Part shown: positions 23,197 through 30,818 of the stretch, piece after piece | How the letters are laid out: the number at the start of each line of letters is the position of its first letter | Numbering within the stretch: the first letter of the stretch is position 1 | DNA from: Thermoplasmatales archaeon UBA509 | GTDB taxonomy: Archaea; Thermoplasmatota; Thermoplasmata; Thermoplasmatales; Thermoplasmataceae | Assembly: GCA_002498845.1 (NCBI GenBank) | Contig: DAJC01000055.1 | Coordinates: 1-34,050 of the forward strand | Reading direction: 5' to 3' | Length of the DNA: 34,050 nucleotides | Position numbers and translations under genes: made by a program | The notes under the pieces: model-generated | Seen by the model: only the letters and a program-made list of their open reading frames with translations | The model's database searches: none | Told to the model about the DNA's origin: nothing

Positions 23197-24275
23197 CAGG
23201 CCTCACCTGTCAGCTTCTTTATGATTTCCCTTGCATTGCGCCTGTCCGAGGAATCTGCCATAAGAGGGGCAAGCATAGCACCGGCCGGGATGTCTGTCAG
23301 CTTCCTGTTAACGGCGCTCTCCTTTGCTATTGTTACGGGATAGTCATCCTTCAGTGTGGCATAGTAAGGGTCTCCACGTGATTTCTTTCCTTTCGGTGCT
23401 CCCGTCAGGGTATTCAGAAGATTTACGGACGCCAGGAATAGAGACAGCCCATATACTGCGCTTAATCCGGTTCTTCCACTCATTTCCACACGCATTGCAT
23501 GGCCGTATGTCTTGTCATCATCTGCCCAGCGTGTGTCCTCAGGGCTGATGACAACATAACCGTATTTTCCTTCATCAGGCTTTTCGAAATTTATCCGTAA
23601 ATCATCCAATCCATATCTATGTCTTTTCTTTCCATTGGACATCACACTAACATCGTCATTCATCTCCCTGACCAGCGACCTGGCAATCATCCTGATGTTG
23701 TTTCTTTCCTGGACGCCAAGCTTGATTGAGCTTACATCGCCACCATCATAATTCATTGAAGGAAGGCGGATTGTTTTGTTGCCGTCATTGAATACCTTAA
23801 CAGAGGACTCCGGGATTTTTTCCGGAAGATCGGCCCATCCCATGTATATGGCACTCGGATCAATGATGGTGACTATGTCTTCCCCGTCTGCCTCCATGAT
23901 TGTGGGTGGGTTCAACCTGAATCTCTTCTCAGCCTCTTTCATCCGATCCATTACGGCTTCATTTTTAACCGGCACAGATGTGTTCCCTGAGGGATTGGGT
24001 GCAGGTTCCTGTCCTGCATTCACATTGGACTGAATATCCGGCGTCTGTGCAGCCTGTGGAGCTTCCGGCTCCATGTCTGGAACCTTTATATCTGCAACAT
24101 ACGGAGCATAGAGGTCCAGTCTCCTGTTTGTCTTTATCAGCCTGGCCTTTTCTCCCTCCCTCCTCATGGCCTGGACCTCCTCATATGCCAGTTTCCTTGG
24201 TATTCCGAATGGTTTCCTCCGTACAGGGTATACCTGTCTGTCCTTCCCCTTCCCCTTTGTCCGAAATTCTGTCAT
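23196..24275 (-). CDS. 359-residue protein with N-terminal FRT-YP module
   Basis: It starts at ATG 24275, preceded by GAGGAGG about seven bases upstream; the frame is open to 24395 but that extension has no such site. The N-terminus 'MTEFRTKGKGKDRQVYPVRR' shares its plan with the next two genes upstream. A Pro/Ala-rich linker (about 75-120) leads to a mostly alpha/beta middle ('EKIPESSVKVFNDGNKTIRL', 'YGYVVISPEDTRWADDDKTY') that could be a sliding-clamp-like or other DNA-related fold; that is a weak impression only. A helical C-terminus follows. It is soluble. The shared module may be a targeting or packaging tag. Confidence 0.65.
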   Translation of the reverse strand: MTEFRTKGKGKDRQVYPVRRKPFGIPRKLAYEEVQAMRREGEKARLIKTNRRLDLYAPYVADIKVPDMEPEAPQAAQTPDIQSNVNAGQEPAPNPSGNTSVPVKNEAVMDRMKEAEKRFRLNPPTIMEADGEDIVTIIDPSAIYMGWADLPEKIPESSVKVFNDGNKTIRLPSMNYDGGDVSSIKLGVQERNNIRMIARSLVREMNDDVSVMSNGKKRHRYGLDDLRINFEKPDEGKYGYVVISPEDTRWADDDKTYGHAMRVEMSGRTGLSAVYGLSLFLASVNLLNTLTGAPKGKKSRGDPYYATLKDDYPVTIAKESAVNRKLTDIPAGAMLAPLMADSSDRRNAREIIKKLTGEA

Positions 24276-24276
24276 T

Positions 24277-24597
24277 TTAATCCTCCTCAAATTTTCCCTT
24301 CGCAATGTAAGATATATCGGAGTCAATGACTCTCTCCATCCTCTCGTTTCCCTGGTATTTTGTTCTGAGGAGTGACAGCTCTGCCATTGTGTCACCTTTT
24401 CCGTATTTGTTCACGGCTTTTTCAAGTGCCCTCCTGCGTAAATCGTCCGCCAGGTCAACCGCATAGCCTGCAAGCGATAGGCCATGGATATGAATCTTCT
24501 TCAGATCCGTCTGAGTAAGTTTCTTCGTGATTCCTTTGAACTTTCCATTTCCCTTTGGATATACTCTTCCATCCTTTCTTGTCCTGAATTCAGTCAT
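24277..24597 (-). CDS. 106-residue protein with N-terminal FRT-YP module
   Basis: It starts at ATG 24597 behind a good ribosome binding site (GGAGGTG); the upstream extension to 24636 lacks one and would overlap the previous gene further. The N-terminus 'MTEFRTRKDGRVYPKGNGKF' matches the modules at 24928 and 24275. The remainder is helical and charged, with 'LEKAVNKYGKGDTMAELSLL' closely resembling 'LNRAVGKYGRKETLRKLGEL' in the gene upstream, so the two are paralogues over their whole length. The function is unknown; the basic helical character suggests DNA or partner binding. Confidence 0.65.
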   Translation of the reverse strand: MTEFRTRKDGRVYPKGNGKFKGITKKLTQTDLKKIHIHGLSLAGYAVDLADDLRRRALEKAVNKYGKGDTMAELSLLRTKYQGNERMERVIDSDISYIAKGKFEED

Positions 24598-24928
24598 TTC
24601 TTGCACCTCCTGATACGTACCTAATGTCTTCCACAACCTTCGATCTCAGTGCAGGCCTGTTGTAATCAAGCCTGTACAACTCACCGAGTTTCCTCAGCGT
24701 CTCTTTCCTGCCGTATTTACCAACTGCCCTGTTCAAAGCTGCATGCTTCTTCACTGCAGGATCCATTATGTGGTATCCAAGTGAAGTCAGCGAACCAGGA
24801 TGCCTTATGCCAACACGTGTGAGATCTTCGATCTCCCTCGGACTAAGGCTCCTGCTTCTGTGCATTCCGCTTCTTATGGGTATAACCCTCTTTTTCCCGT
24901 TTTTCCTAACTGTCCTAAACTGTGTCAC
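24590..24928 (-). CDS. 112-residue protein with N-terminal FRT-YP module
   Basis: It starts at GTG 24928, with GGAGTG seven bases upstream. The first 20 residues, 'MTQFRTVRKNGKKRVIPIRS', are the most basic version of the shared module; the rest parallels the downstream 106-residue protein ('AVGKYGRKETLRKL'). It is highly positively charged and helical. It follows the polybasic peptide gene by 42 bases that include a hairpin, so it may be transcribed at a different level from the PKD gene. The function is unknown; an internal, nucleic-acid-associated role is inferred from charge and position. Confidence 0.65.
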   Translation of the reverse strand: MTQFRTVRKNGKKRVIPIRSGMHRSRSLSPREIEDLTRVGIRHPGSLTSLGYHIMDPAVKKHAALNRAVGKYGRKETLRKLGELYRLDYNRPALRSKVVEDIRYVSGGARND

Positions 24929-24963
24929 TTTTTTTCACTCCTTTTAATTTGGAAATATTTTGC

Positions 24964-24984
24964 CCGGGAGTTATCTCCTCCCGG
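24964..24984. terminator. GC-rich hairpin after the PKD/polybasic genes
   Basis: CCGGGAG (24964-24970) pairs perfectly with CTCCCGG (24978-24984) around a 7-base loop that contains the TAA of the polybasic peptide. In the leftward sense an A/T-rich stretch (GCAAAATATTT) follows. It could partly terminate transcription or protect the upstream mRNA end. A clean T-run, usual for archaeal termination, is absent. Confidence 0.4.
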
Positions 24985-25099
24985 TTCTCTTTCTGGTTTT
25001 CTTCCCCTTTGGCTTTCGGGTTGGCTTCCTTCTCTTTGCTGCATTTGTGGCCTTTCTCCTTTTTATTCTCTTTTTTGCCGTTCTATCACCTCCCCTCAT
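24971..25099 (-). CDS. 42-residue protamine-like polybasic peptide
   Basis: The start codon lies in an ATGA overlap with the PKD-protein stop (25096-25099), strong evidence of translation. The peptide begins 'MRGGDRTAKKRIKRRKATNA' and continues with RRK, RKPKGKK and RKRTGRR clusters. 23 of 42 residues are Lys or Arg and only one is acidic. Such composition is that of protamines, histone tails and viral core peptides (for example adenovirus mu/VII), which neutralise and condense DNA. I infer a genome-condensing role in a particle or transferred nucleoprotein. A ribosomal-protein-like basic fragment is an alternative, but I see no such match. Confidence 0.72.
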   Translation of the reverse strand: MRGGDRTAKKRIKRRKATNAAKRRKPTRKPKGKKTRKRTGRR

Positions 25100-28000
25100 T
25101 TTTCGCTCCTGCCCTTGAGCACGATCTTCTTGGGCTTCCTGCCTGTATTCTCCTCTACGATCAAATCAGGGTTCCTGGAATCCTTCAGGGAAACCCATGC
25201 AATGACCAGGCCGCCAAGTGTCAGGATCGTGATGATGAAGTTTGAAATCCCTCCGAAGAAGGATATTATGTCACCCAGGGAGAATAACGATGACGAATAC
25301 TGGCTGCTCACCAAAAATGGAATGTAAATGCGGTTGCTCTGTGAATTATTGTTAAAAGCCACCACATCCACGGAATAAGTGCCTGCGGTGTACTCCCTCT
25401 GGTCAAAGGTGATGTTGAAATATGCAAGTTCTCCCTGGGGCGTGTATGTGGAATTTATTTCTGACACATTCAGTTCAGATGTGCCAAGGAAAGCCTCCAC
25501 TGCAATGATTCCGTTTGTCGAAAGGGCCTTAACGGTAAAGTAGTCCATTGGTCCCTTCACGTTCTTTGTATAGGACAAGCCTATGCTGCTGTTCGTCCCC
25601 TGAGGTAGAACTTCTATTGTCCTTGTTACGGATGAAGATGCACCGAGACTATCAGTGACGGTCACAGATATTGTATAATTCCCAGGAGAGCTGAAATAAT
25701 AGAGCTGGTCCTGGCCTGTATATGTTGAACCATTTATCACCCATGAATAGGAGAATGTCGATGAATCAGGTGCAGATGCTGATGCATTCAGGGCGAGCAT
25801 TGTACCTGTGGGAATGATTTTTGGAGACGAGAATGAAATAACCGGGTTGGCAGGGTTCATCCTTACCGTGAGTTCCTGTGTCCACGTCTTGCCATTTCCA
25901 TAGGAGAATGTTGCTATTACGATGTTCAGTTCATTGTACACAGGGAATTTGTACGAGATGTTCAGCCCGCTGAGGGTCTGCCCGTTGGGGAATGACCATG
26001 ACATATTGTATGGACCACTGGCATCCCAGTTCGGTATGGCACGGAAGCTGAAGGCCTGTGTGATGTTCAGGCCTGAGGAAGAATTTAATGATACTGGAGG
26101 GGGCAGAGATGTGATGGTGATGTTCTTCTCTCCTGTTGCACCGTTGGCACTTGTGACTTTGAAACTGACCGTATAATTGCCCACCGGGAATACATATTCT
26201 GGATTCTGCTCCAATGAGTGGTGCCCGGGCGAGAATGTCCAGTTGTATGAGTATGCGGATCCTCCGAGGACTGATGAGGAGAACTGCACACTCAGGGGGC
26301 CAAGACCAGATGTTGTGTTGGCTGCAATGGAAACAAAAAGGCCAACGTCAATGGTGAAATTCTTTGTTCCGGAATATCCTCCGCTGTCCGATACTGCCAC
26401 CTCGAATGTTTCCGGACCTGATGATGAGAATACATGGGATATGGAAAGGCCTGTCTCATGCTGCCCTGAGGGAAATATCCAGGACATGGAGTAAGGCGCA
26501 ATCCCTCCTATTATGTTGGCTGACATGTGGAAAGGAACCGAGACTATGGGGTTTCCTGCCCGGTTCACAGATACCTGAGGATCAGGGAACACTGTGATGA
26601 CAGTTGCGGTTGAAGCATCCTTGCCGAATGAATCTACAATGACCAGCTGAACTGTGTAATTGCCAGAAGATCCAAAGGAATATGATACGGTGGAATTGGA
26701 AAAGGTGTGTCCGCCGATGATCCATTCATACGTATATGGGCCAACTCCTCCGGTTCCTGAAGCCCTGAATGTATCGGTCACATTGGCATCTATGGAACTC
26801 CTTGAGGCGATAATAGAAGCCACAGGGTATGCCTGGACAGAGATATCCTCCGAATATGATGCTGTGGACCCGGCTGAGTCAGAAATCAAAAGTTCCACAG
26901 TAAATATGCCAGAAGTGCTGAATGCATATGATAATGAGGTCCCATTGCCTTCATAGACGCCGTTTATTGACCATGTATAGGTGTATGGGGCTGTTCCACC
27001 AGAAACGTTGGAATTGAAGGAATCTGTCACATTGACATCGATATTGGGGTACTCGGCCTTGATCAATGGTACCGGAAGCCTGTGGATCGTTACGGTGATG
27101 GATGCAGATGCCGAGTTTCCTGCACCATCAGCCACTGTTACGGTGACATTGTATGTGCCTGGGGACGTGAAATCGTAGACAAGACTTGATTCATATCCAA
27201 CGAAACCAAGTGAAGAAATTCTCCAGGTATAGTTGAAAAATGGTGAACCGCCAGAGATGCTGGAATTGAAGATGATGGATTTGCCTATGTCAGTGCTACC
27301 CGCTGAACTCGAGACAGATATGGTAGGAAGCTGATTTACCCTCACATCCAGATATGTATTGGCCTTGGCCCCGTCCGCATCTATGATTAAGAGAGAAATG
27401 TTGTATGTCCCAGCCTTTGGAAAAGAGTAATGGAGATAAAGGCCTGCGGATGTGTTAACACCATTGATGTACCAGTAATACTCATACGGCGCAGTGCCGT
27501 ATGATCCATATCCTTCCCAGTAGGTAGATGTGGATATATCCGTTTCATTGGATCCCTCTATGGCTGCTGAAGGCCTCTCTATGACTGTGATTGTTATGGA
27601 AGATGATGTCGATTCCCCAAGCGAATCCACAACAGTCAGGTTTACAGTATAAGTGCCAAGGGAAGTGAAATTCAGGTGGAATTCCTGGGAATAGTTCAGG
27701 ATATGGAAACCAATGGACCATGTGTAATTGAAGGGGGATGTCCCGCCTGAGATAGATGCATAAAGTGTGTCATTCACTCCCTGATCAACTCTGGTGTATT
27801 GTGCATCGATCACAACTGTTGGGTCAGGGTTGACAACTTCTTCTATCTGATCGGATGCTGTATTCCCGTTCTTATCTGTTATCTGAAGACTCACAGAATA
27901 AGTGCCGGGAGACGTAAAGGTGTAATTTACATACGGTGTTGAATAATTCTCTCCATTGATTGTCCAGGCGTATGTATATCCCGGGGTGCCTCCTGCAATA

Positions 28001-29835
28001 GAAGAGGTGAAATTCACAGCTATCCCGGCATCACTGGGATTGTGTGAGGCATGGATGGTAACAGAGGGATCGGGGTTGACTGTTTCTTTGAGCGAATAAG
28101 ATGCACTATGCCCATCTGAATCAACCACTGTAACGTTTATGTAATATGTGCTTGCAGATGAGAATGAATAGGAAAAGGATGGTGAGGTGGATTCCTGGAG
28201 TCCATTGACAAGCCAGGAATACGTCAATGCCCCTGTGCCTCCAGTTTCTGAAGAGGAGAATGTAACAGAATTGCCCACATCTGATGGATTCTGGCTGGAC
28301 GATATTGATATGGAGGGATTGCTGTGTATCGATACGGTGACGGATGCGGTTGTTGTTTTGCCCACTGAATCTGTTATGGTTACAGTGAGGGTGTATGTGC
28401 CGGAAGATGAGAATGAATAGGAGAAGTCCTGGGAAGTTGATATCTGGTTTCCGTTCAGTGTCCATGAATAGGTGTATCCTCCGGTTCCTCCTGACGGTGC
28501 GGAAGAAAACTCAATTGGATAGCCTACATCTGCTGTGCTGACATTTGATGATGCTGACACTGTTGGATCTGAGTTGACCGTCTCCGAAAGGGAGGTGGAC
28601 ACGGAATAACCGGCAGCATCAGTGATTGTCAGATCAACAGTGTATGTCCCTGAGGATGAGAAGGTGAAATTGACATCCTGAGAGGTGTAGGAATCACCGT
28701 CAATAGTCCATGAATATGTGTATCCCGGAGTACCTCCTGACACTGAAGATGTAAACTCAACTGTTTTGCCCGAATCTGTGGGATTCTGTGATGACGAGAT
28801 GGAAACAGAGGGATCTGAATTCACAGTCTGGGTCAGTGATGTGGATTGAGTGTATCCATTAGAATCGGTCACAGAATAATCAAGGAGGAACTGGCCGGTT
28901 GAAGAAAAGGTGTAACTGAACGATGAGGTGCTCCCGGATGCAAGCTGGGAATCTGATGTGGAAGTACCGTCATAGAGGACGTAGGAATATGACGAATACG
29001 TACCAGAGCCGCCAGATACTGCTGTGCTGAAATCTACTGTTTGTCCGGAATCACTTGGATTGTGTGAGCTCGATATGGTTATTGACGGGTCACTCTTTAC
29101 CGTTATTGAGGTTGTCAGGGTGTTTGAATCGACACCGCTTGAATCTTCCACAAAAACAGATACTGTGTAAGTCCCTGCTGATGTGTAAGTGTGACTGGCT
29201 GAACTGCTGCTTGTTGTTGTGGTGCTGCCATCACCGAAGTTCCAGTAGTATGTGAGGGAGGGTGATCCTCCACTCTCTGAACTGACAGAGAAGCTTGCCA
29301 TCTGGCTGGCATCTATGGAGCTTGTGCCTGAGAGCCCTGAGATTGACGGAGGGGTGTAGACATAAGTCGTTCCAGATGCCGTGTATGCTGTGTTGCTATG
29401 GATGTTCCATCCGTAAGATGTTCCTCCAGATGACCCTGAATTTGAGGGCCATGTGTAGCTGAAGGTGAAGGTGTGGTAATAGACGGTAATACTGTTGGGG
29501 TTATATGGAGGTGTCCAGGATTGGGATGGAGATGTATAACCATTAACGGTTAGGTAGTCTGTTTCTGTCACACCCTGGTAAGCATACTCTGATACTGTCG
29601 TCTGATAGTCCATGATATGCCCCTCATCGATATATGAGTCTCCGCCCCCTGTGGATACCATGGGCTGAAATCCCACAGGGGCAAAGATCCCAGTTGAGTG
29701 CTGTGCCTGATAGGAGATCAGGGTCACAGCTGCCCCGGAAAGCATGACCATCACGGAGATGGCTACAAGGAAGAGTCTCCACTTCTTTATTCCCGTCCCT
29801 GTTTGTCTGGGGTTTTCTTTAGCCTGTCTCTTCAT
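25096..29835 (-). CDS. giant PKD-repeat surface protein, anchored at both ends
   Basis: A protein of 1,579 residues. A basic N-terminus and signal-anchor helix (about 18-42) are followed by ~130 residues rich in Tyr/Ser/Thr and then about fifteen consecutive PKD/Ig-like units of ~82 residues. The first carries the classic 'YYWNFGDGS', and all share 'P.(V/I)..S...SD.G..V.F', 'Y.W..NG' and 'SY.F.SSGTYT..V.(V/I)D..G'. A C-terminal membrane helix (about 1528-1550) leads to a short basic cytoplasmic tail. N-x-S/T sites are abundant in the later repeats. The fold gives a long rod outside the membrane, as in archaeal S-layer proteins, adhesins and spikes. Overlaps of 4 bases with a small membrane-protein gene upstream and the polybasic peptide downstream place it in the particle-like operon; a spike or adhesin function is inferred. 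Confidence 0.85.
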   Translation of the reverse strand: MKRQAKENPRQTGTGIKKWRLFLVAISVMVMLSGAAVTLISYQAQHSTGIFAPVGFQPMVSTGGGDSYIDEGHIMDYQTTVSEYAYQGVTETDYLTVNGYTSPSQSWTPPYNPNSITVYYHTFTFSYTWPSNSGSSGGTSYGWNIHSNTAYTASGTTYVYTPPSISGLSGTSSIDASQMASFSVSSESGGSPSLTYYWNFGDGSTTTTSSSSASHTYTSAGTYTVSVFVEDSSGVDSNTLTTSITVKSDPSITISSSHNPSDSGQTVDFSTAVSGGSGTYSSYSYVLYDGTSTSDSQLASGSTSSFSYTFSSTGQFLLDYSVTDSNGYTQSTSLTQTVNSDPSVSISSSQNPTDSGKTVEFTSSVSGGTPGYTYSWTIDGDSYTSQDVNFTFSSSGTYTVDLTITDAAGYSVSTSLSETVNSDPTVSASSNVSTADVGYPIEFSSAPSGGTGGYTYSWTLNGNQISTSQDFSYSFSSSGTYTLTVTITDSVGKTTTASVTVSIHSNPSISISSSQNPSDVGNSVTFSSSETGGTGALTYSWLVNGLQESTSPSFSYSFSSASTYYINVTVVDSDGHSASYSLKETVNPDPSVTIHASHNPSDAGIAVNFTSSIAGGTPGYTYAWTINGENYSTPYVNYTFTSPGTYSVSLQITDKNGNTASDQIEEVVNPDPTVVIDAQYTRVDQGVNDTLYASISGGTSPFNYTWSIGFHILNYSQEFHLNFTSLGTYTVNLTVVDSLGESTSSSITITVIERPSAAIEGSNETDISTSTYWEGYGSYGTAPYEYYWYINGVNTSAGLYLHYSFPKAGTYNISLLIIDADGAKANTYLDVRVNQLPTISVSSSAGSTDIGKSIIFNSSISGGSPFFNYTWRISSLGFVGYESSLVYDFTSPGTYNVTVTVADGAGNSASASITVTIHRLPVPLIKAEYPNIDVNVTDSFNSNVSGGTAPYTYTWSINGVYEGNGTSLSYAFSTSGIFTVELLISDSAGSTASYSEDISVQAYPVASIIASRSSIDANVTDTFRASGTGGVGPYTYEWIIGGHTFSNSTVSYSFGSSGNYTVQLVIVDSFGKDASTATVITVFPDPQVSVNRAGNPIVSVPFHMSANIIGGIAPYSMSWIFPSGQHETGLSISHVFSSSGPETFEVAVSDSGGYSGTKNFTIDVGLFVSIAANTTSGLGPLSVQFSSSVLGGSAYSYNWTFSPGHHSLEQNPEYVFPVGNYTVSFKVTSANGATGEKNITITSLPPPVSLNSSSGLNITQAFSFRAIPNWDASGPYNMSWSFPNGQTLSGLNISYKFPVYNELNIVIATFSYGNGKTWTQELTVRMNPANPVISFSSPKIIPTGTMLALNASASAPDSSTFSYSWVINGSTYTGQDQLYYFSSPGNYTISVTVTDSLGASSSVTRTIEVLPQGTNSSIGLSYTKNVKGPMDYFTVKALSTNGIIAVEAFLGTSELNVSEINSTYTPQGELAYFNITFDQREYTAGTYSVDVVAFNNNSQSNRIYIPFLVSSQYSSSLFSLGDIISFFGGISNFIITILTLGGLVIAWVSLKDSRNPDLIVEENTGRKPKKIVLKGRSEK

Positions 29836-30146
29836 ACAAAGGCCCCCACAACAGGCATGTCCCTGGCAAAGCCGAATCCAACGTATGATGCTCCAATGAC
29901 CAGAGCAATGATGATCGAAAAGACAGGCAGTGCAAGAGGGCCCATAGACATGGCCGTATTGATGATCATCGACATGATCCCGTTGAGTGCATCCATGAGA
30001 ATTCCGAAAACGGATGACATTGCCCCAAGGATTGAATTGAGCACGAGGGTGAATATGTACAGTAATCCATGTTCAAGCTGGGAAAGAAAGGAACCAGTTA
30101 TGTCCTTGGGCCAGTTCAAAGGATTGAGATAAGAAAGCCAGCTCAT
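29832..30146 (-). CDS. small hydrophobic membrane protein (third of three)
   Basis: A protein of 104 residues from ATG 30146, which follows a GGGGGAG site overlapping the previous stop; an upstream TTG-type extension to 30188 is less likely. Two or more hydrophobic stretches, 'LLYIFTLVLNSILGAMSSVF' and 'LALPVFSIIIALVIGASYVG', are joined by a Met/Ile-rich amphipathic segment. The end 'GFARDMPVVGAF' echoes the 'F..D....VG' ending of the two genes upstream, so the three are probably distant paralogues. It overlaps the PKD gene by 4 bases. Likely a membrane matrix, pilin-like or holin-like component. Confidence 0.65.
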   Translation of the reverse strand: MSWLSYLNPLNWPKDITGSFLSQLEHGLLYIFTLVLNSILGAMSSVFGILMDALNGIMSMIINTAMSMGPLALPVFSIIIALVIGASYVGFGFARDMPVVGAFV

Positions 30147-30147
30147 G

Positions 30148-30420
30148 CTACTCCCCCACCAGATCCTTTCCTGCGTCCACGAATACAAAGACCAGGTAGA
30201 GGCCTATCACTGTGACTCCGGCCACAGCAACCAGGACTGCAGGGATCCACATTCCGAAACCTGTGAATGACGATCCCCATGATACCACAAGAGCGGAAAT
30301 GTGGGAACCGAACCAGAGGAACTCTGCCCGGATATCTGCCGCTATGATGCCTCCAAGACTCTGGAAGAACCCCAGAATGATTGAGAACAGCTGTGATGTG
30401 AATGACAAAATCACCCTCAC
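30148..30420 (-). CDS. small hydrophobic membrane protein (second of three)
   Basis: A protein of 90 residues. An N-terminal hydrophobic helix ('VILSFTSQLFSIILGFF') and a C-terminal helix 'AVLVAVAGVTVIGLYLVFVF' end in the acidic/basic motif DAGKDLVGE. The segment 'FTGFGMWIPAVLVAVAGV' aligns with 'MAGYGVWAPTMFVVGILV' in the gene upstream, and DAGKD with DAEKD, so these two are clear paralogues. The start is in an ATGA overlap with that gene. Role as for its siblings: an abundant small membrane protein of a particle or transfer pore (inference). Confidence 0.67.
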   Translation of the reverse strand: MRVILSFTSQLFSIILGFFQSLGGIIAADIRAEFLWFGSHISALVVSWGSSFTGFGMWIPAVLVAVAGVTVIGLYLVFVFVDAGKDLVGE

Positions 30421-30818
30421 AGATCGTTCTCAAGGCCGGTGACATCCTTCTCTGCATCGATAAATGTGAAGAAAAGATACCCGACCATGATGGCTACAAG
30501 AATGCCCACAACGAACATGGTTGGAGCCCATACCCCGTACCCTGCCATGGAGAAGCCAAATGACTGAAACATCATTACAACAGACTGGCCGAAACCGGAC
30601 ATCATCTCGTTGAATAAGCTGCCAAACCCTGAGGCTATGGACTTGAAGAGACCCAGGACTACGCTCCAGAGACCCGAGAATATTGTCGAACCTATGGATG
30701 AAGAGGAGGACACTGCCATTGGGATAATCAGGAGCGCCGGCAATATGCCTGCCCTGATCTTCTTCGCCTTTTCAATCAGTCTCTCTGCAAATTTCCTGAG
30801 GTTTGTTATACCTATCAT
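30417..30818 (-). CDS. small hydrophobic membrane protein (first of three)
   Basis: A protein of 133 residues. A basic amphipathic N-terminus ('NLRKFAERLIEKAKKIRAG') precedes a hydrophobic helix 'ILPALLIIPMAV', a Gly/Phe/Ser-rich amphipathic middle, and a C-terminal membrane helix 'VVGILVAIMVGYLFFTFIDA' ending EKDVTG. It is paralogous to the 90-residue gene that follows. The basic N-terminus could contact nucleic acid inside the membrane. It is bounded on both sides by 4-base overlaps, in the same operon as the PKD protein. Confidence 0.67.
   Translation of the reverse strand: MIGITNLRKFAERLIEKAKKIRAGILPALLIIPMAVSSSSSIGSTIFSGLWSVVLGLFKSIASGFGSLFNEMMSGFGQSVVMMFQSFGFSMAGYGVWAPTMFVVGILVAIMVGYLFFTFIDAEKDVTGLENDL

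Noticed and set aside
24276..24395. N-terminal extension of the 359-residue protein
   Set aside because: No ribosome binding site for the longer form, it overlaps the previous gene, and the shared FRT-YP module plus GAGGAGG fix the start at 24275.
27000..29300. Possible tandem DNA repeat array within the PKD gene
   Set aside because: The repetition is at protein-domain level (~82 residues) with diverged DNA, so it is described as part of the gene rather than as a satellite or CRISPR-like array.
25922..29543. Many open frames on both strands across the PKD gene
   Set aside because: They follow from the biased Ser/Thr/Gly/Tyr codons of the repeats; none has a domain pattern or operon fit.
30147..30188. 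N-terminal extension of the 104-residue membrane protein
   Set aside because: The ATG at 30146 has a GGGGGAG site right before it and does not run into the upstream gene.
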